A stretch of 64,000 nucleotides of DNA, from assembly GCA_018340805.1 (NCBI GenBank), contig JACMZG010001913.1, forward strand, positions 16,736,571 through 16,800,570. The letters are read 5' to 3'. The DNA comes from Microvelia longipes. Taxonomy: Eukaryota; Arthropoda; Insecta; Hemiptera; Veliidae. This document shows positions 11,078 through 24,239 of the stretch, piece after piece (position 1 is the first letter of the stretch; every line of letters begins with the position of its first letter). The translations under genes were made by a program, and so were the position numbers. Under the pieces are notes generated by a model that saw only the letters and a program-made list of their open reading frames with translations, made no database searches and had not been told where the DNA came from.

Positions 11078-13702
11078 ACTAGCAAAATCAATATAAGTTT
11101 CATGGATAATATTTAATTTGACTTTTGTTAGTATAATGCATACAATTATTGAATCGTTATCTACTGAAATGGTTTTTAATGCATCTCGGACAGTTAAGTT
11201 AGGAAATAATGATCATTTGTTTGAAAAAAATCTTCGGTCTTGAAAAATTAGGCAAGCATAAATGCAAAAATGATCGAATGAATTAACATCATTAACATCA
11301 TTGTCTTATCTTGATCTAAAACAAGAAATGGAAAGATTGTTTTTTCCTTATGAAGCAGGTCCAAAAATAAGTTTGTTTATTTATGCAGGAGTTTGAATAA
11401 AACACGTTCTGCAAATCAAGTCCTTCGACCGTTGCATTTAAAGTAGAAGACAATTGCATCGCTTTAAAAAATGCGATTGTCATATATCTGGTCTAACAAT
11501 CAATGTTTAACCGCTGATTAAAATTGATGAATGCAAATCTATGTTTAAATTTTAGACATAACGTATTCATATTATTCTCATCCTATTATAAGGAGAGTCT
11601 AAAATGCAGTTTTTAGCGTAAAAAGAACCAGAATACTGGAATAGTAAAATAAAGAGTCATTTGAATATGCCTTGAGGGGTTGCAATAATGCAAGGGAGCA
11701 GTGTCATTGCTAATATGTGGAACTGGTAGGGATTTTCTTATATTCCAAGGGCTTTGTAATAACTGGGTAGGTTGTTCACAACGTCTAGACAGAGAGCACA
11801 GACACTGGCTGCATTGTGTCATTCTCGTACAAATAGATGCAGTTTCCACCTGTATCGACCGGTAAAAAGAGATAACGGGGAACGGGAGTCAGTAAAAAAA
11901 GTTTCACAATTCCATTAAATTTTTTTAAAAAGTGCACAATAAAAAAAAGATGGGGGATTTTTTTTGCTTGGGAAAGAGTGCATTTATAAAAAAGTGTTGG
12001 ATAGGTGGGATGGGGAAAGGTAAAACACACAATGAGGGTGATGCTAGAGCGAGGGAGGTACAGGAATAATGGGATTAGAAGATATGGTCCACTATGGACC
12101 GGTTACAAGGATTACAGAGATGCAATAAATCACAAACTAACCGGCCCTTCTTGCAACTATTCTCTCACAGGTTCTTGGAGATGTGCACCCCTGCATCCGC
12201 CCGCACCAAGACTCATCTTCTTTGACCCCCTTTCTTATTTGACTGACAACATTCGACACCCGTCATTAGGTTCGGACATTAAGATGAGCCAGTGTGACAA
12301 GGTCGGTATCATATAGATCCTTGATTACCTCACATATTCTCACAGTCGCCCCTCTGTCACCTCAAATCGGCACAGAAACGATCGAAATCGTTACATCCGC
12401 TGTTTTTAAATCCAAGTTGTATTCTGATATTGACACCTTTTATTAAACATCTCACATAAGAATTTGAAGTTATGAAAGGATTATTATATTTTTATTATCA
12501 CTAATCTAAAAAGAACCCATACTTTTCTTTGGTTGCAGCTGAAAATGTTGAACTGAAAATGTTGCAACTTAGCACAAATTTCATGTTATAAAAAGAAATA
12601 GCGTATTATTTTGCAGTTATTTAATAATATGTATTACACCCACTGTTATTGGGAAGATCCGCGGCTGCTTTGGCTCCCTTACATTGGCAATTGATACTTT
12701 TATGCATGATGACCATATGGTTGCATTTATGCATATGCAAATATGTATTTTATGCATGATGGGTATATGGTTTTACTGTCTATTGCTTTTTTAGAATTTA
12801 CTTTTCTTAAAAAAAGAAAAGCCTTCTGTATACTTTATACTCTAACAGCAGATAAATATTTAGGTTTGAGAGCTCGCAATTTTTATTTGTTTTGCTATCA
12901 ATGTTTATAAGAAAAGTTAAATGTTTTTACACCTCAGAATAACACTTATTAAACAAATTTAGAGAAAGTTAACAACAAAACTGCTTCAAATTGTAATGGA
13001 AAATACTTCAGTTCATGACAAGACAATACAAGAAAAACGTTTGTTTTGGAATCAATCATTTGCCCAGTTTCCTTTAAAAATATAACCTTATGACGTCATT
13101 TTGGTTTTTCTTGTACTTTTTAAAAATCACTCACTTTTAAAATTGATTAAAAATTATGGAATTAAATATATTGTAAAATAATGTTATTAATAGGATTATA
13201 ATTAACACGTCTTTAATTTAAAAGGGTTAAATAAATAATCAGAGACATATAAAAGTATCCCATAAGGCGTGGGCACAAAAACCCACAGCCTTCACCATGT
13301 AAAAGCGAAACTGGGCTAGTAATGAACCACGTAATGAGCTGAAAAGCGGGGTTTCATTTCTTATCTATACATCATACACCTTATTATCAATATTAATTAT
13401 TATCATTATTTGTGTAGATTTTCTCTATATCAGTTAAAAAACTGGCTAACAAGTCAAACATCACATTTGACATTTGTAATTTCTCTTTCTTAAGTCACTC
13501 GGTCAGTCGATAGAAATTTGCGGACGATGTGCTATACATTGACGATGGCAGCTTTCTGTAAAGTTTGTAAATGAAAGGGCTAATATCTTATTCATGGACA
13601 CTGTCATGAATTGTATTAGGTATAGATGCTGTACCAGATAAAAAAAGTACCACAAAAACTTAGTCCATTTTCCATAGCCGCTGTACTTCAATGGCAAGCT
13701 CT
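11078..13702. other. Unassigned
   Basis: Mostly AT-rich. The part at 11600-12370 is more balanced and holds short frames on both strands (11613-11849 minus, 12005-12316 plus) without recognisable domains. Near 12700-12770, TTTATGCATGATG recurs twice around an octamer-like ATGCAAAT. Confidence 0.35.
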
Positions 13703-13710
13703 GAATATTT

Positions 13711-14208
13711 CAAGGATCTTGAATTAAGGGGATGACGCATTAAGGTACATTTCTGACCCCATGGAAGTTGTATGAGATAGAGAAATAGGAGCAAACTTAT
13801 CTTCCCTTTGGTTATAATAAAAAAAGGCGCCAAACGCAGGTTATGTAGCAAGGTTGTCGAGTTTGCTTCTCAACTTTCTTCTGTGCTTCTCGTGATTGTT
13901 ACATTTGTGGTGCCAAGTTATTTGTGCTAATTTATTTTTAAATTTTGGACTATACTTTAGTGAGTGATAATTTAAGCGTGTTTGTAACCTTCTCAAGCAA
14001 TAAACGGGAAACCATTGAAAGGTAAGTTTGCCTCTTAAATGTAAGACCTGCGCTGTTATAAAAATTGTAAGCATGCGCAGTTTGTACCAAGCATGGTTTT
14101 TGACGTGTGTTTTGTGTTGAATTCTCTCTATTTTTTGGTTTTCGATGGGGTCACTTTTTTGTATGGCAAATCAACTTAGTGCGGCATCCCCTTTTTTCAA
14201 GATCCTTG
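13711..14208. mobile_element. hAT-type MITE, complete, with perfect 8-bp target duplication
   Basis: Terminal inverted repeats: CAAGGATCTTGAATTAAGGG at the left and the reverse complement of CAAGGATCTTGAAAAAAGGG at the right. Subterminal CTGACCCCATGG and GATGGGGTCAC are also inverted copies. The 8 bp flanking each side are identical: GAATATTT at 13703-13710 and 14209-14216. An 8-bp duplication plus a terminus fitting YARNG is diagnostic of the hAT superfamily. At 498 bp with no transposase frame, the element is non-autonomous. Three more copies are in this window. Confidence 0.92.
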
Positions 14209-15095
14209 GAATATTTGGTACAGCTATATCCATCAGATAGGTGCTTTTATTTGTTTTGTCATCTACGTTGATATCAGGTCTATTGAAATTAATTAACCTA
14301 TGAAACTCAAATAGATTTGAGTTCAAAACACAAAAAGAACTTTATAATATGGCAAGGTCAATAGAAAATAAGGGTATTTTCTCTTAAATCCCCCTCCCAA
14401 ATTTTCCCTTTTGTTGTGTATTGAGAGACCATGCAAACTTTTTGGACCTAAAGTAAGGTATAGTAGACCAAGTATTTGAGGTTGCAATGAAAAAGTTGCA
14501 TTTTGTGTCGAGGTACTTTTTTAGCAAATTTTCATTATAAATTCTCTTAATAGAAAAACAGCCTTGAATAGAAAAAAATGGTTCAGCAGGTCCGTATGAT
14601 AGTGCAGTCGTTGATACTTGTAGACCCGTCCTATTAGAGAAAGTACAGATTAGATTAAATAAGAAAAACATTAGAGCACCAAAGAAGCTTTTTTCGATTA
14701 AGTAATGATTCTCAATTTTACAAATAACGAAAAAATTACTATACATGCTTTTGGCATCGGACTACTCAAATATTAAAGCCCATGCTACTCAAAGTATAGA
14801 GACAATCAAATAATCTAACTTTATAACTGGGGTAAATCTAACGCCAGAAATAAAAACTTTACCAATAATAACTCCAAAAACGTTTCTTTCAAAATAAATA
14901 TATATATTATGTATAATTCGATTGACAATAAAGAATTAAATATTTTATAAGTTTTATATGAACAAATAAGTTTCTAAGTATAAAGTATAAACCCCAAAAA
15001 ATCAAGCATTAAAAGTCTTATAAATTTATAAGGCAGCTTCATTATTCTATTATTGTTATTATATCTTTTAGCGAATTTCCTCTGAAAAAATTCGG
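14209..15095. other. No gene recognised
   Basis: A 120-codon minus-strand frame at 14384-14746 is the longest here. It is Phe/Lys/Asn-rich with no domain I know. Confidence 0.35.
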
Positions 15096-15195
15096 TAATA
15101 TATATATATATATATAATAATATATTATATATAATATTATATATATATATTATATTATATATATATATATATGTATTATGTATAATGTATATATA

Positions 15196-15291
<96 letters not shown>

Positions 15292-15311
15292 GGTGTTGTG
15301 TGTGTGTGTAA
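15096..15311. repeat. (TA)n microsatellite ending in (TG)n
   Basis: TA repeats with TTA interruptions, then GTGTTGTGTGTGTGTGTA. It is preceded at 15069-15093 by TAGCGAATTTCC and AAAAAATTCGG, a motif also seen at 61105-61134 next to another (TA)n tract. Confidence 0.95.
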
Positions 15312-15736
15312 AGTCATTAACTAGGATTGTTGTGTCGTCAATAATTTCAAAAAATCAGTGGTAAAATTAAGGGTTAAAATGTTTTGCTAGGAAAATGTTA
15401 TTTTTTTTAAAATCGGCCCTAAGAGTGCCGAAGTGCCTAGAGTGGTCAAAAAGTCAAACCCCCGGAAAAATAAAAAACGATTGTATAATAAAACTGTTGA
15501 TATAAAATACCGGGTTAAGTGGGTTTATCTAATACTATAGCAAAGGTGGTGTAGTATATGTATTGGTTTTAGGGTCCGATAGATTGTGAATTAAACCTAG
15601 TGCGACAGCGTTTATTTTTTAATTTAATTAAAATTAAATTAAACTTTTAATTTTTATAGAAAATTATATTTTAAATTACTTTGGTACGGTTTAAAAACAG
15701 AATTTTGACGCAAAAAACTGCAAGCCAGGCAAATTT

Positions 15737-16462
15737 GCTTTTAAATTTCAGCAGTTTTTAGATGAACAATTCCACAAAAATATACTACTTTAAAATTGAC
15801 TGATTTCTATTAAAAATAGGGTTTACCTTGGGGTTTTTTGCTAATAAAACATAGTTAGTGGCATATATTATTTTTTTATGTAAATAAATTCAACATCACC
15901 ACCCTAAATGGTCGAAAAACTGGCGGTCAATAACCAAAAAACCTAAAACGGCTAGTAAACCATGTATTTCTAATCGGGAGTCGTTTTTGATGTTTTTTTG
16001 GGCCTGTGAATTGAATGAAAGTGATCCAGAGTCGATACGAGTACTCAATGTCAGGGTAACAGAGTTCGAATGCTTTTGTGATTATAAACTTATCCAATGT
16101 AAAAAAAAACGATAAAAATTATCGTCCTTACCAGGATTCAAACCCAGGCACCCTGGCTTAGTAATCGCATCGACTCCGGATTACTTTCATTCAACTCACA
16201 AGCCCAAAAAACATCGAAAACGACTCCCCACGTGATGTGTGGTTCACATTTCACGTGAACACCAGGGTTTTTGACTATTGATTACCAATTTTTCGACTTT
16301 TTGGTCACTTAGGATGGCGATGTCGAATTTATTTACATAAAAATAAAGTATACCTCTAACTATGTTTTATTAGCATAGAGCCCCCAAGGTAAACCCTATT
16401 TTCAATAGAAATATGTATATTTTTGTGGAATGGTTCAACTGAAAAACTGCTAATTTTAAAGA
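15737..16462. mobile_element. Foldback element with a tRNA-like module in each arm
   Basis: Two arms of about 340 bp are inverted copies: the left starts AGCAGTTTTTAGATGAACAA, and the right ends with its counterpart GTTCAACTGAAAAACTGC. Each arm holds a copy of the tRNA-like module seen at 3.0 and 27.8 kb. In the right arm the B-box region reads GGTTTGAATCC (minus strand, 16134-16144). In the left arm it is degenerate (AGTTCGAATGC). The outer arms carry AAAATAGGGTTTACCTTGGG and TAATAAAACATAGTTAG, absent from the other two composites. Confidence 0.8.
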
Positions 16463-16599
16463 CGCTGTAGAGTACCTAAACAAAACAAACAAAAAAATAA
16501 ATATTTTTTTCGAGCAACATCTCTGGATCACTTGAAATGGATTGACTCGATTTCAATTGTCAATGTTAGAATGATAATTATACTTTTGTATAACTTTAG

Positions 16600-16785
16600 A
16601 GCTAAATATGCGCATTTCTTCTGAAAAATTTAGAAAAAATGTGTCACAAGAATTAAAGCTTAATTTATGCTTCTAAGGTTATGAAGCATAAACTGATAAC
16701 TTCAGCGAAATATGGATAGTTAAAGAAGGAAGTACGCATATCAAAGGAAATTCGCCCTGGTTGAACGCCTTCACGCCAGACAAAT
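16600..16785. repeat. Single arm of the composite family's inverted-repeat module
   Basis: ATATGCGCATTTCTTCTGAA through TATCAAAGGAAATTCGCCCT resembles one arm of the inverted repeats at 3131-3580 and 27281-27730. Only one arm is present, about 140 bp from the foldback element. Confidence 0.6.
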
Positions 16786-16799
16786 GAGGTAATAAGTCC

Positions 16800-19700
16800 A
16801 TTCATTTTAAAATAATAATGATCATATCTTAACTTTGTCCGAATTTATATTTAATACCAAAACTTAATATGTTAGACATTATTTATTTAAAGATCTATTC
16901 ATAGTACATTCAAGCATTAATACTAATATGCTTCTTAAACTTTTGCTCATTTTAATAGTATCGTTAAAGTTTTGATGTATTATAATTTGATTTAATATTT
17001 TATTTCTACATTCTTTTTTACTTGTTTACTTTTTACTTCTTTTTTACTTTTTCTTTTTTACTCTTTTTTAATGATGGTTGCATCCAATAAGTATTATTTG
17101 GTGTTTACTTGGCTGGGTTAACTTATTATACATCTAATAATATCTTTAGTTAACCATATCTCTTAGTTGTATAAGATTTTATAATAATAATATTTAAACA
17201 ATAATATTTTAATCTTATTTCATTAATTATATCTATTAAGCGATTTTTTAAAAAATTAGATTACTGTCTAGGCCAGAAATCACAGGACCAGAACAAAGCC
17301 TGGAGGCCGCCTCTGCTCATCTGCGTCGCGTAGTGGCGAAGAGGGTCGAATGCCCCTTATTATAAATTTTGCTTCTTAATTATTGTGTAGATCTTGTTTG
17401 TAGTTGCAGTTTTTTTTGTATTTGTTTTTATTTGTTTTAGTTTTAATTTTCTTTACCATACCTACCTAAAGAAGGTATAAGGAAACATATGAGGAACACA
17501 ACACAATAAGGAAACACAACAAACCTTTTGGCCCCGCATCAGCCAAATGGCCGAAGGCCTTTAATGTATTATTGGGTGATTAACTCATTTACTACAATGA
17601 TTAATTAAATTAATATTAATAAAAAGAAAAAAAGTGATGATAAGAGTCAGTACACGCAAAAATTAACTAAACATTTTGAAAAGAAACGATTAAAAAAAAT
17701 TGTAATAATTTTATGGTTAAAGTATATATATATGTTAATCGCCTTATGTTATCAATGTCTTATCTTATGTTATATTGTCAATTTCTGATGGGTCTGTCGC
17801 GGACTTGAAATTGTGTTTACCTCTTATCCTGGACAAATATAAGGCAAACAGAATTACCATAATACATCGTAACAACACGTGGGATAAAGCTTATTGTTAT
17901 TTCAACCTCTATTTAAATTATAATTAATAATTATTAAATAATTCATTGAATGAATTACAAAATATTAAATTCAAATAATATCTCATTATATATCACCTCA
18001 TATTAAATATGCTTATTAGTAAATTAATGAAACCAACCCGAAACCAGGTTAATTCAACCTTGTTGCTTACTTTGAGCTTAATTATTTACTACATTTAATT
18101 ACCATGTTAATTACATAAATATATTATAATATGTTACAAATGTAAACATTATAATACACATTAAATTAATAATATCGATAAATGTGATTTTGAAATGGGT
18201 ATTCCTTTTAAAGTTATTATAATGTAATTCTGAATTGATGAATTTGATAATTGAAGAGTTAAGTCATAAAATTAAGTTTTTAAAGATACTATCTGTAGCC
18301 CTTAAAATCAGTGTTTTTTAACAGTTGGATGTGGTCTCCTAAGGCCCTAGAAGACATTTTAAAGAGTGAGGTAAGGATACCTTTCATGGAGCCCTAAATA
18401 AAAATGTCTAAGATCCTCTTCTTTACTCTATGTTCGGTAATTTTTTAACATTGTTAAAAAAATGCCAGGTTTTTCCTAGCCTTTTCTAGGTTGTTTCTTG
18501 CTTTTCCAAGCTTTTCACAAATCGACCTTGGTTAGGATTTTACGTTAATTTTAAGTGTAAAGCTAAAAAGGCTAGGAGAAACTATGGAAGGGCCTACACC
18601 AGCCCTCCATTTTTAACCAGGTTAAAAGTGAACTAAAATTAAAACGATAGCTACGAAGAAGCAAGAAACACGAGGAATAACTTTAGGAATAATTTAGAGG
18701 AATAACTTAATTTTTTTGGGGAATGATTGTAATTTAAAGACCAAATTTCGTGTGTCGCGTTCGTTTTATGTTAAATTTTTACTATGCACCGAGGGAGTGA
18801 AAAATGCTATTATTTCCCTGAGCAGTTAGTTGGTTCCTAAGGGGAAAGCCGAGGGAACGAAATCATATAACTCTCGAGTCGAATTCCCCTCCTATTAAAT
18901 TTGGGGGCACTAACAACGATTATACAAATCACTTTTCACTCCCAAGGGAGAAAAAACGACTTTTTATTCCCAAGGAAGTAAAAAGTACCATCTACTTCAG
19001 AGTAAAAAGTGCATCATAACTCCCTGAAAACTAGTAATTAAACTTTACGTTATACACCGAATGAAGATAAAATATTTTACATCATACTATATTTCTTTAA
19101 TTTCCTTAAAAATGAGGATAAAATATATAATATATAAAGAGGAAGTGCATGTATTTATAAAATTAGTTTTATAAATATATATAAAACTAATAGCCCGGGC
19201 TATGCTCTCAGTTTTTAAGAATAGAATTTGATGTAAAAGATTTTGTCAACTTTAGCTTTACTTTGACCATAGTAGATGTGACCCACCCGAGGTGGTTCCC
19301 GTAGGGCGAATACTCTGAAAGGCCGAAAGGCCCTAAAACGGGCATCATTATATATATAGTTTTAAAAATATTAATTTTTATATATTACAAATTATGATTA
19401 GAGTACTCGATCGTGCTGGTTAAATAATCGAATATTAAAAAAAATATTTATTACATTTTCATTAAAATTAATTGTAAGATAAGTATAATTATATTTCTTT
19501 CTCTATTGTACTCTTTCATTAGGTATGGTCATTGAAATATAACTATTCAAATCTACAAACTTTGTTTTAATTTACTTAGTCAAATTAATAATTATAATTA
19601 TTTAATTAAAGTATAAAAAATAAGTTTAATTATTTAATATTCATTGTGGTGGTCATTGAAAAAGAAAGTTTTAAAGTGGATTTTGTATGATAGTTATATC

Positions 19701-20620
19701 TATTAAAAAAAATCTATGTTGATGAAAAGTAAGGGCTCCATGGAGTGAATAGTGAAATAGAGGAAACTTATTACAAAAAGAGGTAAAATTTTTCCCTATA
19801 ACATGGTATAAAAGGATCATCTAAACAAAAACTCTATGGGGATCTCTAATTAGAAGTATGAAGTAGTTGTTTTTGAGCTTTTCCCTATAGTTTTATACAT
19901 TAACTTGTAACATAACATGACTTTTATCAATTTTCAAACCTTTTTTCTCCTACCTTTATCCACCACGATTTTCAAAAACCTTGTTTTTGATTTTTGCCTG
20001 GATAATCCCGTCTATTTTAAAGTAAAAACTGTGTTTTATACATTGAAACATCATCTCTCTTTTTATTATTTTAAAACTGTACCTTGTTGTTTTCATATAT
20101 TAATCTTTTATTTTTCTGTTTTTCTAGTAAATCGTTATAAGATACAATTATTCGGAATTATTCCTTTGTTGAAACAAAATTGTAATTTTAGTAAAATTAC
20201 AGATTTAATTTAATTAATAATACTCAAAAGATATATATATATATACTCATTAAGTTGAGGAAGCCTTCTACTTATACTTTATAACCATCCACTGACATGA
20301 AATAAAACAGAGTCTCTCAACTAATATAAGACAAAGCCAGCTTTCAATCTTAACAGATCATCATTAGTACCGACGAGCAGCGAAGAAAAGAGTCAGGAGA
20401 CAGCGGTTACAGTTTTGTCTCGAGGTTTTAGAGGTTTGTAGCTGACTCTGCTTTCTAAACTATACATAATAAATTTTCACTGAATTTTACACAAAAATTC
20501 CGAAAATTTGAAAATTAAACATTTAAATACAAATTTTATGTCAAAACCAGAAATGTGAATAAACTGCATGATAGACTATGATGGGGAATACCAATCTGTA
20601 TTCATGGTTTAGTAGATCTA
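16800..20620. other. Unassigned, AT-rich with GC-richer islands
   Basis: 17261-17360 (GTCGCGTAGTGGCGAAGAGG) and 17520-17570 (AAATGGCCGAAGGCCTTTAA) stand out, as does 19270-19345 (GAAAGGCCGAAAGGCCC). They look like repeat remnants but match nothing else in the window. 18470-18590 has TTTTTCCTAGCCTTTTCTAG and AAAAGGCTAGGAGAAAC, perhaps a decayed relative of the GGCCCG element's subterminal repeats. A 98-codon frame at 19917-20213 is unrecognised. Confidence 0.35.
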
Positions 20621-20630
20621 CTGACACTAA

Positions 20631-23493
20631 GGCCCGTATTCAGAATGAATCAAAAGTTTCAAAAAAATCTCTCCTAGGTTCTTCCTAGTTGTTCCTAGGT
20701 TGGTTCCTAGCTTTTTTCCTAGCTTCTTGCCTAAGCTTTAGTGTCCAATTTTTAGACATTTTAACGTCCCTAGGGCTGGAAAGAGATCTCATCTAGGTTT
20801 TTCTCCTAGCCTTTTCCTAAACTTTTGGCACCTTAAATTCTAGGAAAGGCTAGGAAAAAGCTAGGAACAACCTAGAATCCAAGGTAGGTAGATAGGTACC
20901 TTAATCGTCCCTAGATTGTCTCTAGTCATTTTTTTGTTCTATTTATTAATTGTTTTTGAGTTGCTTAAAATCCGTTTTGGGTAAACAAGAGTGGTTCAGG
21001 GCGAAAAATTTTTTGGTTGTCACCCCCTTATAAATTTTGGGGTTGGTGCCCCAAAAAGTCTAATTTTTTTTTTATTGCTCCAAACAACTTCTTTTGACTG
21101 AAACGGATTTTGAGGCAATAAAAAATTTTTTTTGGTTGGTTGCCCCTTATAAATTTTGGGGGTGCTGCCCCAAAAAAATCAACAATTTTTTTTTATGCTC
21201 CAAACAAATTCTATTGACCTGAAACGGATTTTGAGCCATTAAAATTTTTTTTTTGTTGGCTCCCCCTTTTAAAATTTTGGGGGTGTTTGCCCCCGAAAAA
21301 ATCAAAAATTTGTTTTTATTGCTCCAAACAACTTCTTTTGACCTGAAACCGGATATTGCGCCAGTAAAAATGTTTTTTTTTTGGACGGGTCCCCCTTATA
21401 AATTTGGGGGTACCACCCCCGGGAAAAATTACAAAAAAATTACCGGAATTTCATTTTATTAGTATCAAATGTTCAGAATATGACGCAAAGGTTTGCTCCA
21501 ATATAAATCTAAAGTTACTGTAAAAAATCACTTATTGGTAATATGATGAACCATACATACCAGAACGATTAACAACATAATAATTGGGTATTCAAACTTC
21601 GTTGTCAACTTAGTGGGGTTGTAACGAATTTTATAGCTCCATACGAAGCTGAGTTAATCAAAGTGATGTATTGGTGAAATGCACCAGTGCAGGGTGAAAT
21701 GCACCACCCTGTATATCTTCTTCATGAGCACTATCTTAATCGTCGCGAAAGGTGTGACGTCACAAAATACATATTGGCTCATATCAAAACAAATGAAACA
21801 AAGATTCCTATTATTTATTTTTTGTGATCCTAAAGTGACCAATAGCATTGCTTTATTATGTAAACAAAGAAACGTTCTGCACAAACGTAACTTCCGTGAC
21901 GTATTTTATTTGATATGGTCGATTTTATACCGAAGCAAATTTTACATTCCATTTACATTTTTTTAAATTTTTTGTTAAGCTATAACAAATGTTTTTTTCC
22001 CTAAGCAATAGGCTTATGAATACTAAAAAATACACACAGTTCACGACGTAAAGAAAATCGTGATCTCTACGTTCACAACGCATGAACTCAGAGATGTTTA
22101 ATGCTGATTTGATTAAGAAAGGATCAGCTAAGTAACAATCATAACGGGGAATAGTAAAACATTGTTTACATTATGTTGGTAGAGTAAACATTTATACTTA
22201 TTGAATGTATCTCCCCAATTAAATGTGGATTCAAAAAACCTGGCCTTAACGTGGTAGTGTTGTATATTCCCATCTAGATGAAGTAGAGCTGTTAACTGTT
22301 TTGAAAATCCCCGTTTTGAGGCGACCGCCTTCTTGATTGCTAACCTTGCAATAAATGCTATCAAATATTATAAATGGAAAGTATCATAAACATTGATGAA
22401 ACCTTTAGAAAATAAATAAAATAATACTAGTGCTGAGTATATTTTATTGAGTATATAATTATTTACTGGAAAGTTCTAAACTAAACTAAATAATTCGGGT
22501 AAATGGTACTTACATAAAGGTAAACAAGACTGAAAAGGTATATTATACATTTTGTTTTGTTTTGTGTAGTTTTTAAAACTGTTCACAAATATCAACCGCT
22601 TTTTTTAAAAACGCCTAAAACGAACTAATTGCTACGTAAACTAAATTTGACTTTACGTGATATGACTTTATAGATCAGTGTGAAAAATGGAAATTCCAAC
22701 GTAGGGTTTATACAACCCTATAATATGATGATTTATTTATGTCAATATAATAATTTCTTCTATAAAACTTACAATTCAAAATGTGGCACCATACACTCTA
22801 CGAAAAGTTTAACCTGTTTTATTATCACTAACTATGTTATTGTAAAAACATTTAAATAGTACATTAATGACATATAATGATTTCTTCATAAGTGAAAATA
22901 AAATGCAAATCATTCCTCTAGTTTCAAACCTTCCCACTGGGTCAAGGTCACGCACTTTTCACATTAGATATACTTTTAAAATAATCGGCAACTATAAATA
23001 ACATATAAAACTATAATAAACTATAAAGTTTGTTGTCATTACAAATTTACGTATTTTAAGGGAGTTTATTCTGTGCCAGGTTTGTTTACAAATCATTTGT
23101 TTATTTTTGTAGAATATCTCAATATTATTAGTTTTACAGTTCTCTACTAGGTAGCGCTAGTTGTCAAAAAATTGTCCCTGTTTACGTAAATTTGAGGTTC
23201 AAAATTATTGTAAGATAATTAATAAAATTAAGTTTAATTAACTCTAATGTAAGTTTTTTGTTATATTAACGTTTTAGCACGAATAATTTACGTAAAATCA
23301 ATTCCTAGGGTTGATTTTTTAAAAGCTAGGAGAAGGCTAGGAAGAAGCTAGGAAGAAGCTAGGAACAACCTAGGAGAGATTTCAAAAACTGATTCTGAAT
23401 ACCGCTAGGCCTAGGAGAAAGCTAGGAACAACCTAGGAGAAGGCTAGGAACAACCTAGGAGAGATTTTTTAAAAATGATTCTGAATACGGGCC
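20631..23493. mobile_element. 2.86-kb TIR element with GGCCCG ends and TAA duplication
   Basis: The left end GGCCCGTATTCAGAAT matches the inverse of the right end ATTCTGAATACGGGCC, flanked by TAA at 20628-20630 and 23494-23496. A 3-bp TWA duplication suggests the PIF/Harbinger superfamily (inference). Both ends carry strings of CCTAGG/AGGCTAGGA subterminal repeats, and the right end appears duplicated (a second near-terminus at about 23385-23402). Inside are four tandem units of about 120 bp at 20985-21440. No transposase could be read in any frame, so the element is non-autonomous. Confidence 0.85.
20985..21440. repeat. Four tandem units of about 120 bp inside the GGCCCG element
   Basis: Each unit carries CCCCTTATAAATTTTGGGG, a CCCCAAAAA block, a T-run, TGCTCCAAACAA and GACCTGAAACGGATTTTGAG. 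Copies differ mainly in homopolymer lengths. Confidence 0.85.
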
Positions 23494-24043
23494 TAAGGCT
23501 AGTATTTAGTTGCATTAAACGAGTTCACAATACAAACACTAACGCTATGTGATAAACACAAACAATGTTAAATAAAAACATACTAAAGTATTTTATATTT
23601 ATACGAAATAAATCTGCGTAAAACAATTTCGCTTTGAAGTCAATTTTAATATTAAATTATTTAATTTATTTTGATAAAGCAGGATGAGGTTGGTAAAAGG
23701 TAAGATATTAATTCTGTTAAAAAGTTGCCGGTTTAATCAAAAGGTCAAAATTAAACAAAAGGTAATTTATTATTTAATATGATGGGTCTGAGTACGCAGA
23801 TGGTACGAGAAAGGACAGAGCAAGGGACGGAGGGTCCTTCATTGCAAGATGTGCACCTTAATTAATATCCTTTCCCTTTCCCCTTAACGAAGAAATATGA
23901 AATAAATTTAAAAAATCATCTGCAATATTAAAATTATTTGTTGTGGATGTGGGACGCTACGGGGTTAAATTTGTTAGAATGACTATTTTGTTGTATTGCA
24001 AAATGACTTTGTTTGTTACGAGATAAACCAAGTCGATTGGAAC

Positions 24044-24163
24044 CAAAAATCTTGAATAAAGGGGGATGAGAAGTAATAGAATTTTCTGACCCCATGGACG
24101 TTGTGTGCGATAGAGGAATAGGACCAAACTTACCTTCCCAAGGTTACAGCAAAAAAAGCATAG
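24044..24163 (+). mobile_element. hAT-type MITE, 5'-end fragment
   Basis: Starts CAAAAATCTTGAATAAAGGG and carries the family's CTGACCCCATGG block and ACTTACCTTCCC segment. Similarity stops at about 24163 in an A-run. The right end is missing. Confidence 0.75.
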
Positions 24164-24239
24164 AGATATTATTACTAGAGGGGCCCTATAGGCTAAATGT
24201 TAAAACATCACTAAGTAACCTGACGACCACCTTCGCCTA

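Noticed and set aside
14384..14746. 120-codon minus-strand frame
   Set aside because: Composition is that of random AT-rich DNA and no known family or splice context is visible.
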